From: Planomicrobium stackebrandtii
Lineage (GTDB): Bacteria > Bacillota > Bacilli > Bacillales_A > Planococcaceae
DNA: 64,000 nucleotides
Direction: 5' to 3'
Assembly (NCBI RefSeq): GCF_030814955.1
Contig: NZ_JAUSWB010000007.1
Coordinates: forward strand, 1 to 64,000
The stretch's first letter is position 1. Every line of letters begins with the position of its first letter. The translations under genes and the position numbers were made by a program. The notes under the pieces were generated by a model that was given only the letters and a program-made list of their open reading frames with translations, was not told the origin of the DNA and searched no databases. Positions 1 to 8,954 of the stretch are shown here, piece after piece.

Positions 1-243
1 ATAAGACGAACCAGCGAAGTGGCGCTCTTTGCCACACAGCTGGGTTGGCTTATGACCCGAAGAGCTAGGCGCTGGAGTCTGGACAAAGAAAAGCGGAAGT
101 GCCTGTTCAGCTCTGAAAGGCATAAGACGAACCAGCGAAGTGGCGCTCTTTGCCACACAGCTGGGTTGGCTTATGACCCGAAGAGCTAGGCGCTGGAGTC
201 TGGACAAAGAAAAGCGAAGGCGCCCGTTCAACTCTGACAGGCA
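1..243. repeat. Tandem intergenic hairpin repeat, family A (two copies)
   Basis: Bases 1-95 recur without change at 122-216, a head-to-tail period of 121 bp. Each unit can fold into a nested hairpin: ATAAG/CTTAT, CCAGC/GCTGG and GTGGC/GCCAC pair in order. A diverged copy lies at 17167-17308. The general wording (AAAGCGGAAG, TAAGACGA, GGAGTCTGGACAA) is familiar from intergenic repeats of many Bacillaceae. The array may extend beyond the left edge of the window. No coding potential is apparent. Confidence 0.85.
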
Positions 244-333
244 CAGTGTCTGAAGAGGTGGCTCCTTCCATTTAAATACCGGCAAATAAACATTCCATAT
301 ATTTTACACATCTACTTAGGGGGTAAACAGACC

Positions 334-1299
334 ATGGCGAAAAAAGTATTAGTTTTGGGAGAAACGCGCGAAGGGTCTTTGCGTAATGTCTCATTTGAAG
401 CAATTGCAGCTGCGAAGAAGATTTCTGGCGGCGGAGAAGTAATTGGTGTCTTGATCGGCGATTCGGTTGCTGACTTCGGAGCTGAATTGGTAGCTTACGG
501 CGCAGACCGTGTTATAACAGTAGAACATCCACACCTGAAGTCATATACGTCTGACGGATACGGCCAGGCATTTATGGCAGTTGTTGAACAGGAAAACCCG
601 GAAGGACTTGTCTTTGGCCATACGGCAGTCGGCAAAGACTTGGCACCGAAAATCGCTTCTAAATTGCAGGCCGGATTAATTTCGGATGTAACGGATATTG
701 AAGGCGAAGGCGATGATGCAGTATTCATCCGCCCAATCTTCTCAGGTAAAGCGTTTGAAAAAGTGAAGTTAAAAGAAGGAATCGATTTTATCACAGTGCG
801 TTCGAACAATATCGCTCCGCTTGAAAGACAGGAACGCTCTGGCGAAGTCACTTCGTTATCTGTTGATATCACGAACCTGCGTACAATCATTAAAAACGTT
901 GTTCGCAAATCAACAGAAGGCGTCGATCTTTCTGAAGCGAAAGTAATCATTGCTGGAGGCCGTGGCGTCAAGAGTGCTGAAGGATTTGAGCCACTGCAGG
1001 AATTAGCTAATCTTCTTGGCGGGGCTGTTGGCGCTTCACGCGGAGCTTGCGACGCGGATTATTGCGATTACTCTCTTCAAATTGGACAGACAGGGAAAGT
1101 GGTAACACCTGATTTGTATATCGCAGCTGGTATTTCTGGCGCAATCCAACACATGGCCGGTATGTCCAACTCTAAAGTTATTGTTGCCATCAACAAAGAT
1201 CCAGAAGCAAACATCTTCAAAGTAGCAGATTACGGAATTGTCGGAGACTTGTTCGAAGTCATCCCGATGCTGACAGAAGAATTCAAAAAAGTAATGTAA
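334..1299 (+). CDS. etfA: Electron transfer flavoprotein alpha subunit
   Basis: EtfA pairs with EtfB to carry electrons from acyl-CoA dehydrogenases to the membrane quinone pool. It is cytoplasmic and binds FAD. At 321 aa it is close to the family length. The N-terminal alpha/beta domain covers roughly residues 1-190. The C-terminal FAD-binding domain follows and shows GASRGACDADYC, QIGQTGKVV and IAAGISGAIQH. The start is the ATG preceded by AGGGGG seven to eight bases upstream. The partner etfB is expected upstream of the window. The downstream order etfA-trxA-uvrC matches B. subtilis. Confidence 0.97.
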   Translation: MAKKVLVLGETREGSLRNVSFEAIAAAKKISGGGEVIGVLIGDSVADFGAELVAYGADRVITVEHPHLKSYTSDGYGQAFMAVVEQENPEGLVFGHTAVGKDLAPKIASKLQAGLISDVTDIEGEGDDAVFIRPIFSGKAFEKVKLKEGIDFITVRSNNIAPLERQERSGEVTSLSVDITNLRTIIKNVVRKSTEGVDLSEAKVIIAGGRGVKSAEGFEPLQELANLLGGAVGASRGACDADYCDYSLQIGQTGKVVTPDLYIAAGISGAIQHMAGMSNSKVIVAINKDPEANIFKVADYGIVGDLFEVIPMLTEEFKKVM

Positions 1300-1335
1300 T
1301 CTGCTGGTTGGCAGATTGATAAGTTTTAAAGTCTA

Positions 1336-1375
1336 AACAGGTGAAGAAAAATTAACCATTTTTCTTCACCTGTTT
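1336..1375 (+). terminator. Rho-independent terminator of etfA
   Basis: A perfect long stem (AACAGGTGAAGAAAAAT with its complement) around a 5-base loop ends in a T run. It closes the etf transcript before the trxA promoters. Confidence 0.9.
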
Positions 1376-1466
1376 TTCATTTGTGATTTTTAGTATGTTT
1401 TTCTAATAATGTGTTGCTTGCAATGAAATCGTCAGCTGGAACAGAAAGCAAGGCTAACTTTTTCTC

Positions 1467-1492
1467 GTTTAACACCACTATTTGCCGGGTAT
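1467..1492 (+). promoter_or_regulatory. SigB-type general-stress promoter of trxA
   Basis: GTTTAA at 1467-1472 and GGGTAT at 1487-1492 are separated by 14 bases, an exact match to the Bacillus SigB consensus. B. subtilis trxA is known to have both SigA and SigB promoters, which supports this reading. Confidence 0.75.
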
Positions 1493-1532
1493 TGGAAGAG
1501 TAGGCAAAAAAATAGCTAGTGTTTTTAACGCA

Positions 1533-1541
1533 TGCTATACT
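1533..1541 (+). promoter_or_regulatory. Candidate SigA extended -10 promoter of trxA
   Basis: TGC-TATACT forms an extended -10 element about 40 bases before the start codon. No good -35 is visible at the right distance. It would give housekeeping expression beside the SigB promoter upstream. Confidence 0.5.
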
Positions 1542-1580
1542 CTGTATATAGTTTGGTTTAATCATAAGGAGGAATTATTC

Positions 1581-1895
1581 ATGGCAATCGTACACGGTAC
1601 AGATCAGAACTTTTCACAAGAAGTATCAGAAGGGCTAGTTTTAGTAGATTTTTGGGCAACTTGGTGCGGACCATGTAAAATGATCGCTCCAGTGCTTGAA
1701 GAATTGGACGCTGAAATGAGCGATAAAGTTAAAATCGTAAAAGTTGATGTGGATCAAAACCAGGAAACAGCTGGAAATTACGGCATCATGTCCATTCCGA
1801 CTTTGCTATTGCTGAAAGACGGAGAGACTGTCGATAAAGTAGTTGGATTCAGACCAAAAGAAGCATTAGCTGAAATGGTTGAAAAACACGCATAA
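1581..1895 (+). CDS. trxA: Thioredoxin
   Basis: Cytoplasmic thiol-disulfide reductant of 104 aa, the standard length. The WCGPC active site places the redox cysteines at residues 29 and 32, and the conserved cis-proline is in SIPTLLLL. The start is the ATG at 1581, with AAGGAGG at 1566-1572. An upstream in-frame ATG at 1482 lies between the SigB -35 and -10 elements and has no ribosome site, so it was not used. Two promoter candidates precede the gene and a terminator follows it. Confidence 0.98.
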   Translation: MAIVHGTDQNFSQEVSEGLVLVDFWATWCGPCKMIAPVLEELDAEMSDKVKIVKVDVDQNQETAGNYGIMSIPTLLLLKDGETVDKVVGFRPKEALAEMVEKHA

Positions 1896-1904
1896 TTAAT
1901 TCTT

Positions 1905-1937
1905 AAACCGGGTCCAGTGATGGTGCCCGGTTTTTTA
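1905..1937 (+). terminator. Terminator after trxA
   Basis: ACCGGG pairs with CCCGGT across an imperfect loop and is followed by six or more T residues. It lies just before uvrC and may be leaky, since no separate uvrC promoter was seen. Confidence 0.75.
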
Positions 1938-1952
1938 ATAGGGTGAGATAAA

Positions 1953-3749
1953 ATGGCAAATGAATTGATTCAGCATAAATTAGCGATACTGCCTGATCAG
2001 CCAGGCTGTTATTTAATGAAAGACCGCCAAAATACGATTATTTATGTCGGGAAGGCAAAAGTTTTAAAAAATCGCGTGCGCTCCTATTTCACAGGCAGCC
2101 ACGATACCAAAACACAGCGTTTGGTCAATGAAATCGAGGATTTCGAGTATATTGTCACATCTTCCGACAAAGAAGCACTCATTCTCGAATTGAACTTGAT
2201 CAAAAAATACGATCCCAAATACAACATCATGCTCAAAGACGATAAAAGCTATCCATACTTGAAGATTACGGGAGAGCGCCATCCAAAGCTGATTACGACC
2301 CGTCAGGTCAAAAAAGACAAAGGAAAGTATTTTGGCCCTTATCCCAATGCGTACGCTGCAGCAGAAACAAAAAAACTGCTGGACCGCCTGTATCCATTGC
2401 GGAAATGCCATACGATGCCAGATCGGGTTTGCCTGTACTATCATTTGGGGCAATGTCTGGCGCCTTGCGTCAAACCGGTCGAAAAAGAGACCTATCAGGA
2501 ACTGATCGACGGCATCAGCAAGTTTTTGAATGGCGGATTTCGTGAAGTTAAGCATGAGTTGGTGACGAAGATGTCCGAAGCGGCAGAAAATCTGGAATTT
2601 GAGCGGGCAAAAGAATACCGCGACCAAATTTCCATGATCGAAACCGTTATGGAAAAGCAGAAAATGGCGATGAACGATTTTACCAATCGCGATGTCTTCG
2701 GCTATGCCGTTGACAAAGGCTGGATGTGTGTACAGGTCTTTTTTGTACGACAAGGCAAACTGATTGAACGAGACGTTTCATTGTTCCCGTTGTACCGGGA
2801 TCCGGAAGAAGAATTTTTGACTTATCTTGGACAGTTTTACGAAAAGCCCAATCACGTCAAACCGAACGAAATCCTAGTGCCGGAAGCGGACGATCCTGAA
2901 ATGCTGAAAGAATGGCTCGGTGTACGGGTGCTGGTACCGCAGCGCGGAAAGAAAAAAGACTTAGTGGCGCTGGCGAAGAAAAACGCCGAAATTGCCATCA
3001 AGGAAAAATTCCAGCTGCTGGAGCGCCAAGAAGAGCGAACAATCGGCGCCTGCCAGGAACTTGGCGATGCGATGAATATCCAGACGCCGCTGCGCATCGA
3101 AGCATTCGACAACTCCCATATTCAAGGAGCTGATGCAGTGTCTGCGATGATTACATTCATTGACGGCAAACCATCTAAAAAGGATTATCGCAAGTACAAA
3201 ACGCGGAATGCTTCAAAACCCGATGATTACGCGGCGATGCGGGAAGTTATTCGCCGGCGCTATTCGCGTGTTTTGAAAGACGGTCTGCCGCTGCCTGATC
3301 TTATCGTAATTGACGGGGGCAAAGGGCAGATGTCGTCGGCACGCGAGATTTTGGAAGACGAGCTTGGCCTGTCGATTCCAATTGCCGGCCTTGCGAAAGA
3401 CGATAAGCATCAGACCTCACAATTATTATATGGCAATCCGGTTGAAGTTGTGCCGCTCAAGCGGACCAGCGAAGCCTTTTACTTGATGCAGCGCATACAG
3501 GACGAGGTCCACCGTTTTGTCATCACCTTCCACCGTCAATTGCGCGGCAAGAACTCGATCCAGTCGGCGCTTGACGGCCTTGAAGGAGTCGGACCGAAAC
3601 GCAAACAGCAGCTGCTGAAACATTTCGGCTCGGTCAAAAAAATCAAAGAAGCTTCTGTGGAAGAGATAAAGCAGGCGGGTATGCCAGAAGCGCTCGCTTT
3701 ATCGATTGAGCAGCATTTTGCAGAGGACACGTTGCCAAGCGAAACATAA
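1953..3749 (+). CDS. uvrC: Excinuclease ABC subunit C
   Basis: UvrC makes the dual incisions in nucleotide excision repair after UvrA and UvrB mark the lesion. The protein has 598 aa, a full-length UvrC. The N-terminal GIY-YIG nuclease begins around residue 15 ([17 protein letters not shown]). A UVR segment that contacts UvrB lies near residues 203-238 ([14 protein letters not shown]). The RNase H-like second nuclease covers the middle and C-terminal half ([18 protein letters not shown]), and a helix-hairpin-helix lies at the end ([17 protein letters not shown]). The ribosome site is weak (GGGTGA). The lysC promoter overlaps its 3' end. Confidence 0.97.
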   Translation: MANELIQHKLAILPDQPGCYLMKDRQNTIIYVGKAKVLKNRVRSYFTGSHDTKTQRLVNEIEDFEYIVTSSDKEALILELNLIKKYDPKYNIMLKDDKSYPYLKITGERHPKLITTRQVKKDKGKYFGPYPNAYAAAETKKLLDRLYPLRKCHTMPDRVCLYYHLGQCLAPCVKPVEKETYQELIDGISKFLNGGFREVKHELVTKMSEAAENLEFERAKEYRDQISMIETVMEKQKMAMNDFTNRDVFGYAVDKGWMCVQVFFVRQGKLIERDVSLFPLYRDPEEEFLTYLGQFYEKPNHVKPNEILVPEADDPEMLKEWLGVRVLVPQRGKKKDLVALAKKNAEIAIKEKFQLLERQEERTIGACQELGDAMNIQTPLRIEAFDNSHIQGADAVSAMITFIDGKPSKKDYRKYKTRNASKPDDYAAMREVIRRRYSRVLKDGLPLPDLIVIDGGKGQMSSAREILEDELGLSIPIAGLAKDDKHQTSQLLYGNPVEVVPLKRTSEAFYLMQRIQDEVHRFVITFHRQLRGKNSIQSALDGLEGVGPKRKQQLLKHFGSVKKIKEASVEEIKQAGMPEALALSIEQHFAEDTLPSET

Positions 3750-3760
3750 CGTGTTATCGT
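3732..3760 (+). promoter_or_regulatory. SigA promoter of the lysC riboswitch transcript
   Basis: TTGCCA (3732-3737), a 17-base spacer and TATCGT (3755-3760) preceded by TG form an extended -10 promoter. The -35 lies inside the last codons of uvrC. Transcription would start around 3767, just ahead of the lysine aptamer. Confidence 0.6.
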
Positions 3761-3784
3761 AAAAGAATATTTGAATCACTTGGA

Positions 3785-3960
3785 AAAGTGATGATAGAGG
3801 CGCGAACGTCAATAGTAAGCATTCGGAGATTTGCAGAATCTGAGATGAATGGTGAAAGGGGCGGTCGCCGAAGTGTGCGTACAACTGCTGTTGCGCATGC
3901 TGGTTCTGCATTTAAGAAGTGCAGAGCTGTCAGAGTCAATCTCTGGAGGGCTATCTCACA
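3785..3960 (+). promoter_or_regulatory. Lysine riboswitch (L box)
   Basis: The leader carries the conserved L-box blocks in order: AGAGGCGCGAAC, AATAGTAA, GAAAGGGG, GTCGCCGAAG, GCTGGTTCTGC and a closing GGAGGGCTATCTC that pairs back to the 5' GATAGAGG side. An intrinsic terminator follows at 3982-4025, so lysine binding should stop transcription before lysC. This is the classical arrangement for Bacillus lysC. Confidence 0.93.
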
Positions 3961-3981
3961 TGGACGTTTTTCGTGCATGAT

Positions 3982-4025
3982 AAAAGAGGTAGTTTGCCGC
4001 GGTTGCGGTGAGCTGCCTCTTTTTA
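3982..4025 (+). terminator. Riboswitch-controlled terminator of lysC
   Basis: AAAGAGGTAG and GCTGCCTCTTTTT flank an inner stem, GCCGC/GCGGT. This is the expression platform of the lysine riboswitch. Confidence 0.85.
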
Positions 4026-4100
4026 TGTCTGGCACTGCTGCTCTATAGGCTCATTGCCAGCCATTTTGAGGGCCACATACTAAATGTGGGAGTGAATGGA

Positions 4101-5327
4101 ATGGAAACGATCGTCATGAAATTTGGAGGGACGTCAGTTGCGACTCCAGAAAAAATTATTGGAGTGGCCGAACGGGCCATTCGTGAAAAAGAAAAAGGGA
4201 AACGCGTTGTCATTGTCGTTTCAGCAATGGGAAAAACGACTGACACGTTGCTTGGGCTGGCCGGGGAAATTTCTGCTGAGCCGCCAAAACGTGAAATGGA
4301 TATGCTGCTTGCTACCGGCGAGCAAGTTACCATTTCCTTATTGGCAATGGCATTTAAAAAGTTAGGGCACGAAGCACTGTCTTTCACCGGCTGGCAGGCG
4401 GGAATCGAAACTGAATCTGTTCCGCGCAACGCCCGTATTGAACGGATCCATACAGAGCGTCTGGAACGTGTACTGGAAAACGGCTATTTTTGTGTTGTCG
4501 CCGGTTTTCAGGGAGTCGACAAAATTGGCAACATCACAACGCTCGGCCGAGGTGGATCTGATACAACAGCTGTGGCACTTGCAGCAGCATTAAAAGCTGA
4601 GAAATGTGAAATCTATACAGATGTCAACGGCGTCTATACATCTGATCCCCGCTATGTCTCAGGCGCACGCAAACTGGAACAGATTTCATATGATGAAATG
4701 CTGGAGCTTGCCAATCTGGGTGCAGGCGTTCTGCACCCAAGGGCAGTCGAGTTTGCAAAAAACAACCAGGTTCCATTATCCGTCAGAGCGAGTTATTCAG
4801 ATGAGCCTGGCACTATCATACAAGAGGTGATCACTGTGGAGAAAAACTTAATCGTCAGAGGCGTTGCATTTGAACCGGGAATCGCCAGGGTAACGGTGAC
4901 CTACAAAAAACCGTTTAATGGATCCCTGGCAAATATATTTACGAAGCTTGCCGAAAATCAAATCGATGTGGACATTATCGTCCAAAGCATCAGCGAGGAA
5001 CTTCCGCCATCTGTTTCATTTTCCATCAGCCAGGAAAGCCTGGAAGAAACACAGCGAGTCCTGACTAGTGCAAAAGAAGAAATTGGCTTCTTGTCACTGA
5101 ATATTGAAGTGGGCTTGTCTAAAGTATCGATCGTCGGCTCTGGAATGGTTTCAAATCCAGGTGTAGCCGCGCGGATGTTCGATATTTTAAGAAGCAAAGA
5201 AATTCCGGTGAAGATGGTCAGCACGTCTGAAATTAAAATTTCAGTGGTTGTGCCGGAAGTGGATATGAAAAAATCGGCAAATGCGCTGCACGAGGCATAC
5301 GAATTGTCTGAGGTAGAAGTGAAATAG
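4101..5327 (+). CDS. lysC: Aspartokinase II, alpha subunit (lysine-regulated)
   Basis: It phosphorylates aspartate, the first step to lysine, threonine, methionine and diaminopimelate. The ATG at 4101 gives 408 aa, which I recall as the B. subtilis LysC length. The kinase domain starts KFGGTSV (residues 7-13) and contains TTLGRGGSDTTA. Two ACT domains follow from about residue 265. An upstream in-frame start at 4008 lies in the riboswitch terminator and is rejected. A second start inside the gene probably makes the beta subunit (see 4836). Expression is controlled by the lysine riboswitch. Confidence 0.96.
   Translation: METIVMKFGGTSVATPEKIIGVAERAIREKEKGKRVVIVVSAMGKTTDTLLGLAGEISAEPPKREMDMLLATGEQVTISLLAMAFKKLGHEALSFTGWQAGIETESVPRNARIERIHTERLERVLENGYFCVVAGFQGVDKIGNITTLGRGGSDTTAVALAAALKAEKCEIYTDVNGVYTSDPRYVSGARKLEQISYDEMLELANLGAGVLHPRAVEFAKNNQVPLSVRASYSDEPGTIIQEVITVEKNLIVRGVAFEPGIARVTVTYKKPFNGSLANIFTKLAENQIDVDIIVQSISEELPPSVSFSISQESLEETQRVLTSAKEEIGFLSLNIEVGLSKVSIVGSGMVSNPGVAARMFDILRSKEIPVKMVSTSEIKISVVVPEVDMKKSANALHEAYELSEVEVK
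4836..5327 (+). other. Internal in-frame start for aspartokinase beta subunit
   Basis: A GTG at 4836 is codon 246 of lysC and is preceded by AGAGGTGA at a spacing of about five bases. Initiation here gives a 163-residue protein made of the ACT regulatory domains. B. subtilis aspartokinase II is known to be an alpha2beta2 enzyme whose beta chain arises from an internal start of this kind and length. Confidence 0.75.
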
Positions 5328-5443
5328 GAAAGAGCCGTTTTACTCCTGAAATAACTGTTCGTGAAAATATTCACAAAATGTTCAAATTCTCAATGGCAAT
5401 ATTGCAATAATACTGATAGCAGTGGAATAAGGTAGAATACAGC

Positions 5444-5477
5444 AAAAAAGCGATTCTCAATTAGAGAATCGCTTTTT
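5444..5477. terminator. Terminator between lysC and sdhC
   Basis: AAAAAAGCGATTCTC pairs perfectly with GAGAATCGCTTTTTT around AATTA. The structure is symmetric, with A and T runs on both sides. Confidence 0.9.
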
Positions 5478-5585
5478 TGCGGAATTCCATTAAAACGGTT
5501 ACATTCTAATGCGGTTTATTGTTGAAAGCATGTCTAATGCCCTTTAAATGCTTGTTAACTATCTGTTTGAAAGAACTTCGTTGCC

Positions 5586-5614
5586 TTGACGCTCCTAAAG
5601 GGGGGGAGTACAAT
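5586..5614 (+). promoter_or_regulatory. SigA promoter of sdhCAB
   Basis: TTGACG (5586-5591), a 17-base spacer and TACAAT (5609-5614). The spacer contains an uninterrupted run of seven G (5600-5606). Transcription would begin near 5621, leaving a leader of about 100 bases before sdhC. Confidence 0.65.
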
Positions 5615-5720
5615 AAATATGTCATATTATTGTATCATGATGGTGTGCGGCTTTAGGTGCTTTCGTAATATACTGTCTGCCCTGGACGCTGCCAATCAAT
5701 GTTTTGAGGGGGGTAAAATT

Positions 5721-6332
5721 TTGGATAACAATCGTGAATTTTTAATGCGCAGGCTGCACTCATTGTTGGGGATTATTCCTATCGGGTTATTCTTAACGCA
5801 GCACTTAATCATCAACCATTTTGCTACGCAAGGGGTAGAGTCATTCAACACAGCCTCTCACTTTATGGCTAATCTTCCATTCGTTATTTTCCTGGAGATT
5901 TTTGTCATCTACTTGCCGCTCATGTATCACGCGTTCTACGGGTTATACATAGCGTTTACTTCGAAGAACAACCCTGGGCATTATAGCTATTTGCGCAATA
6001 TGTTGTTTGTTGCACAGCGCTATACAGGAGTATTCCTGGTAGTCTTTATCGCTTGGCACGTCTTTGAAACAAGATTCCAAGTTGCAATCGGAGCAGATGA
6101 AGCCGATTTCAATATGATGGCGAACATTCTGGACAATCCATTTATGCTGGCATTCTACATCGTTGGTGTATTAGCCGCAGTTTTCCACTTTGCGAACGGA
6201 ATTTGGTCATTCCTGGTTACATGGGGAATTACACAGTCCGAAGCAGCGCAAAGAAATGCAACTTATTTCACGCTTCTAGTATTTATTGTACTATCGATTA
6301 TTGGTATGAGAGCATTGTTTGCATTCGTATAA
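5721..6332 (+). CDS. sdhC: Succinate dehydrogenase cytochrome b558 subunit
   Basis: Membrane anchor of complex II that binds haem b and passes electrons from SdhB to menaquinone. The protein is 203 aa with five hydrophobic helices and haem-ligand histidines (RRLHSLLG, TQHLIINH, WHVFETR). The TTG at 5721 was chosen because GAGGGGGG lies seven bases upstream and the product begins DNNREF..RRLHSLLG, as in Bacillus SdhC. An in-frame ATG at 5619 has its own G-rich ribosome-like site and would add 34 cysteine-containing residues. I consider that less likely because it sits immediately downstream of the apparent -10 element. Confidence 0.93.
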   Translation: MDNNREFLMRRLHSLLGIIPIGLFLTQHLIINHFATQGVESFNTASHFMANLPFVIFLEIFVIYLPLMYHAFYGLYIAFTSKNNPGHYSYLRNMLFVAQRYTGVFLVVFIAWHVFETRFQVAIGADEADFNMMANILDNPFMLAFYIVGVLAAVFHFANGIWSFLVTWGITQSEAAQRNATYFTLLVFIVLSIIGMRALFAFV

Positions 6333-6377
6333 GAATGGCTCAATCATTGGTGAACTAAAAGAGGAGTGAATACTAAC

Positions 6378-8126
6378 ATGGCGAAGGGCAAAATTTCTAT
6401 CGTCGGTGGTGGCCTAGCCGGCTTGATGGCAGCAATTAAAGTTGCAGAGGCAGGTTCTCCCGCCGATTTATTCTCAATCGTGCCCGTTAAACGGTCCCAC
6501 TCAGTATGTGCGCAAGGCGGGATCAACGGAGCAGTTAATACAAAAGGTGAAGGGGATTCTCCTGATATTCACTTTGACGATACTGTTTACGGAGGCGACT
6601 TCCTGGCAAACCAGCGTCCTGTAAAAGCAATGGCAGACGCAGCACCAGGGATTATCCGCATGTTCGACCGCATGGGCGTTATGTTTAACCGTACGCCGGA
6701 AGGCCTTTTGGATTTCCGTCGTTTCGGCGGAACAATGTACCATAGAACAGCATTTGCGGGTGCTACAACTGGCCAGCAATTATTGTATGCATTGGACGAG
6801 CAGGTCCGCCGCTACGAAGTAAGCGGACTGATCACCAAATACGAAGGCTGGGAATTCCTTGGTCTTGTTCTTGACGAGCAGGGCGTCGGCAAAGGAATCA
6901 CAGCTCAAAACATGACGACTATGGAAATCAAATCGTTCCGTGCGGATGCTGTAATCATGGCAACCGGCGGACCGGGAATCATTTTCGGGAAATCGACGAA
7001 CTCTGTCATCAACACAGGTTCAGCGGCTTCGATCGTCTATCAGCAAGGTGCTTACTACGCGAACGGCGAATTTATCCAAATTCACCCGACAGCGATTCCG
7101 GGAGACGACAAACTGCGCTTAATGTCAGAATCGGCTCGTGGAGAAGGCGGACGTATTTGGACTTACAAAGACGGCAAGCCTTGGTATTTCCTTGAAGAAA
7201 AGTATCCGGCATACGGCAACTTGGTTCCGCGTGATATCGCAACACGTGAAATCTTCGACGTCTGCGTCAACCAGAAGCTCGGCATCAATGGCGAGAACAT
7301 GGTCTACTTGGACCTTTCCCACAAAGATCCAAAAGAGCTTGACATCAAACTTGGTGGAATCATCGAGATTTACGAGAAATTCACAGGTGATGACCCTCGT
7401 AAAGTACCGATGAAAATCTTCCCGGCTGTCCATTATTCTATGGGTGGATTATGGGTCGATGACTATCAGATGACCAGCATCCCTGGTGTCTTGGCAGCAG
7501 GCGAATGCGATTATTCTCAGCACGGCGGTAACCGTCTTGGGGCGAACTCATTGCTTTCAGCGATTTACGGCGGAATGGTCGCAGGACCAAACGCTCTAGA
7601 ATACGTAAAAGGCCTTGATGTCTTGGCGGAAGATCTTCCTTCGACGATTTACGATGCACATGAAGCGAAAGAACAACGCGTTTGGGAAGAAATTCTGGCA
7701 TTGGACGGCACGGAAAACGCTTATGTTCTTCACAAAGAATTGGGCGAATGGATGACGGACAATGTAACAGTCGTACGCTATAACGATCGCCTGCAGAAGA
7801 CGGATGAAAAAATCCAGGAACTGCTTGAGCGATTCAACCATATCAGCATCACTGATACACAGCTTTGGAGCAATCAAGGCGCAATGTTCACACGTCAATT
7901 GCGAAATATGCTACATTTAGCACGAGTGATCACTATCGGGGCACTCAACCGGAACGAAAGCCGCGGAGCTCATTACAAACCGGATTTCCCGGAACGTAAC
8001 GACGAGGAATACCTCAAAACAACGATGGCGAAATTTAATGGCTTTGATGCACCTATCTTCCATTATGAAGAAGTCGATACTTCGTTGATTCCACCGCGTA
8101 AACGTGATTATTCTGCAAAAGCATGA
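6378..8126 (+). CDS. sdhA: Succinate dehydrogenase flavoprotein subunit
   Basis: Catalytic subunit of complex II that oxidises succinate to fumarate with covalently bound FAD, on the inner face of the membrane. The protein is 582 aa. It shows the FAD dinucleotide fold (GGGLAGLMAA), the flavin-attachment region (RSHSVCAQGGING), HYSMGGLWVD and the C-terminal NRNESRGAHYKPDFP active-site block. The ATG at 6378 follows GAGGAG. An earlier in-frame GTG at 6366 overlaps that ribosome site and is rejected. It lies 45 bases after sdhC in one operon. Confidence 0.97.
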   Translation: MAKGKISIVGGGLAGLMAAIKVAEAGSPADLFSIVPVKRSHSVCAQGGINGAVNTKGEGDSPDIHFDDTVYGGDFLANQRPVKAMADAAPGIIRMFDRMGVMFNRTPEGLLDFRRFGGTMYHRTAFAGATTGQQLLYALDEQVRRYEVSGLITKYEGWEFLGLVLDEQGVGKGITAQNMTTMEIKSFRADAVIMATGGPGIIFGKSTNSVINTGSAASIVYQQGAYYANGEFIQIHPTAIPGDDKLRLMSESARGEGGRIWTYKDGKPWYFLEEKYPAYGNLVPRDIATREIFDVCVNQKLGINGENMVYLDLSHKDPKELDIKLGGIIEIYEKFTGDDPRKVPMKIFPAVHYSMGGLWVDDYQMTSIPGVLAAGECDYSQHGGNRLGANSLLSAIYGGMVAGPNALEYVKGLDVLAEDLPSTIYDAHEAKEQRVWEEILALDGTENAYVLHKELGEWMTDNVTVVRYNDRLQKTDEKIQELLERFNHISITDTQLWSNQGAMFTRQLRNMLHLARVITIGALNRNESRGAHYKPDFPERNDEEYLKTTMAKFNGFDAPIFHYEEVDTSLIPPRKRDYSAKA

Positions 8127-8148
8127 TATAGAAGGGAGCTAATTTACC

Positions 8149-8919
8149 ATGGGTGAAGCAGCAAAAACGGTTATATTTGAAATCGAACGCAGAAACTCTA
8201 CGGATGAAGATTCGTATTGGGAAAAGTTCGAGTTGCCATATGTGATGAACATGAATGTCATTTCGGCATTGATGGAAATTCGTCGTAACCCTGTCAATAT
8301 TGAAGGGAAAAAAACCACTCCTGTAAACTGGGACATGAACTGCCTGGAAGAGGTTTGTGGAGCTTGTTCGATGATCATCAACGGCAAAGCGCGTCAATCG
8401 TGTACTGCTTTGGTGGATCAATTAGAACAGCCGATCCGTCTTCAGCCGATGAAAACATTCCCTGTTGTCCGTGACCTTGTCATTGACCGCAGCCGGATGT
8501 TCGATTCGTTGAAGAAAGTTAAAGCATGGGTGCCAATTGATGGTACGCATGACCTTGGAGATGGGCCGCGTATGCCTGAGCGCAAGCGCCAATGGGCATA
8601 CGAACTATCTAAATGTATGACGTGCGGCGTATGTCTTGAAGCATGCCCGAACGTTAATGATAAATCCGATTTCATCGGAGCTGCACCACTTTCGCAAGTT
8701 CGTTTGATGAACGCTCATCCAACGGGTGCCATGAACCGCGACGCACGCTTGAACGCGATCATGGGCGAAGGCGGACTGGCAAGCTGCGGCAACTCTCAAA
8801 ACTGCGTGGAATCTTGTCCAAAAGGAATTCCTTTGACAACTTCGATCGCAGCGTTGAACCGCGATACAACTGTTCAAATGTTCCGGAACTTCTTCGGAAG
8901 CGACAGAATGGTTGACTAG
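8149..8919 (+). CDS. sdhB: Succinate dehydrogenase iron-sulfur subunit
   Basis: Electron relay from the SdhA flavin to the membrane haem. The protein is 256 aa. The three cluster sites are in order: 2Fe-2S (CLEEVCGACSM with a later C), 4Fe-4S (CMTCGVCLEACP) and 3Fe-4S (CGNSQNCVESCPKG). A GAAGGGAG ribosome site precedes the ATG. It is the last gene of sdhCAB and is followed at once by a strong terminator. Confidence 0.97.
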   Translation: MGEAAKTVIFEIERRNSTDEDSYWEKFELPYVMNMNVISALMEIRRNPVNIEGKKTTPVNWDMNCLEEVCGACSMIINGKARQSCTALVDQLEQPIRLQPMKTFPVVRDLVIDRSRMFDSLKKVKAWVPIDGTHDLGDGPRMPERKRQWAYELSKCMTCGVCLEACPNVNDKSDFIGAAPLSQVRLMNAHPTGAMNRDARLNAIMGEGGLASCGNSQNCVESCPKGIPLTTSIAALNRDTTVQMFRNFFGSDRMVD

Positions 8920-8929
8920 CATTTACTGG

Positions 8930-8954
8930 AAACCCCGCTGCGGCGGGGTTTTTT
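8930..8954 (+). terminator. Terminator of sdhCAB
   Basis: AACCCCGC and GCGGGGTT pair around TGCG and are followed by a T run. Confidence 0.92.

Noticed and set aside
1377-1565. 62-aa minus-strand frame between etfA and trxA
   Set aside because: No ribosome site, and it covers the SigB and SigA promoter elements of trxA.
2064-2753. 229-aa minus-strand frame in uvrC
   Set aside because: Antisense to conserved UvrC, no family features, Phe/His-rich shadow composition.
4008-4100. Start of LysC at 4008
   Set aside because: It falls within the riboswitch terminator and gives residues not seen in the family.
5586-5720. N-terminal extension of SdhC from 5586 or 5619
   Set aside because: The family N-terminus NREF..RRLHSLLG fits the TTG at 5721, which has a strong ribosome site. 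The upstream part carries the promoter.
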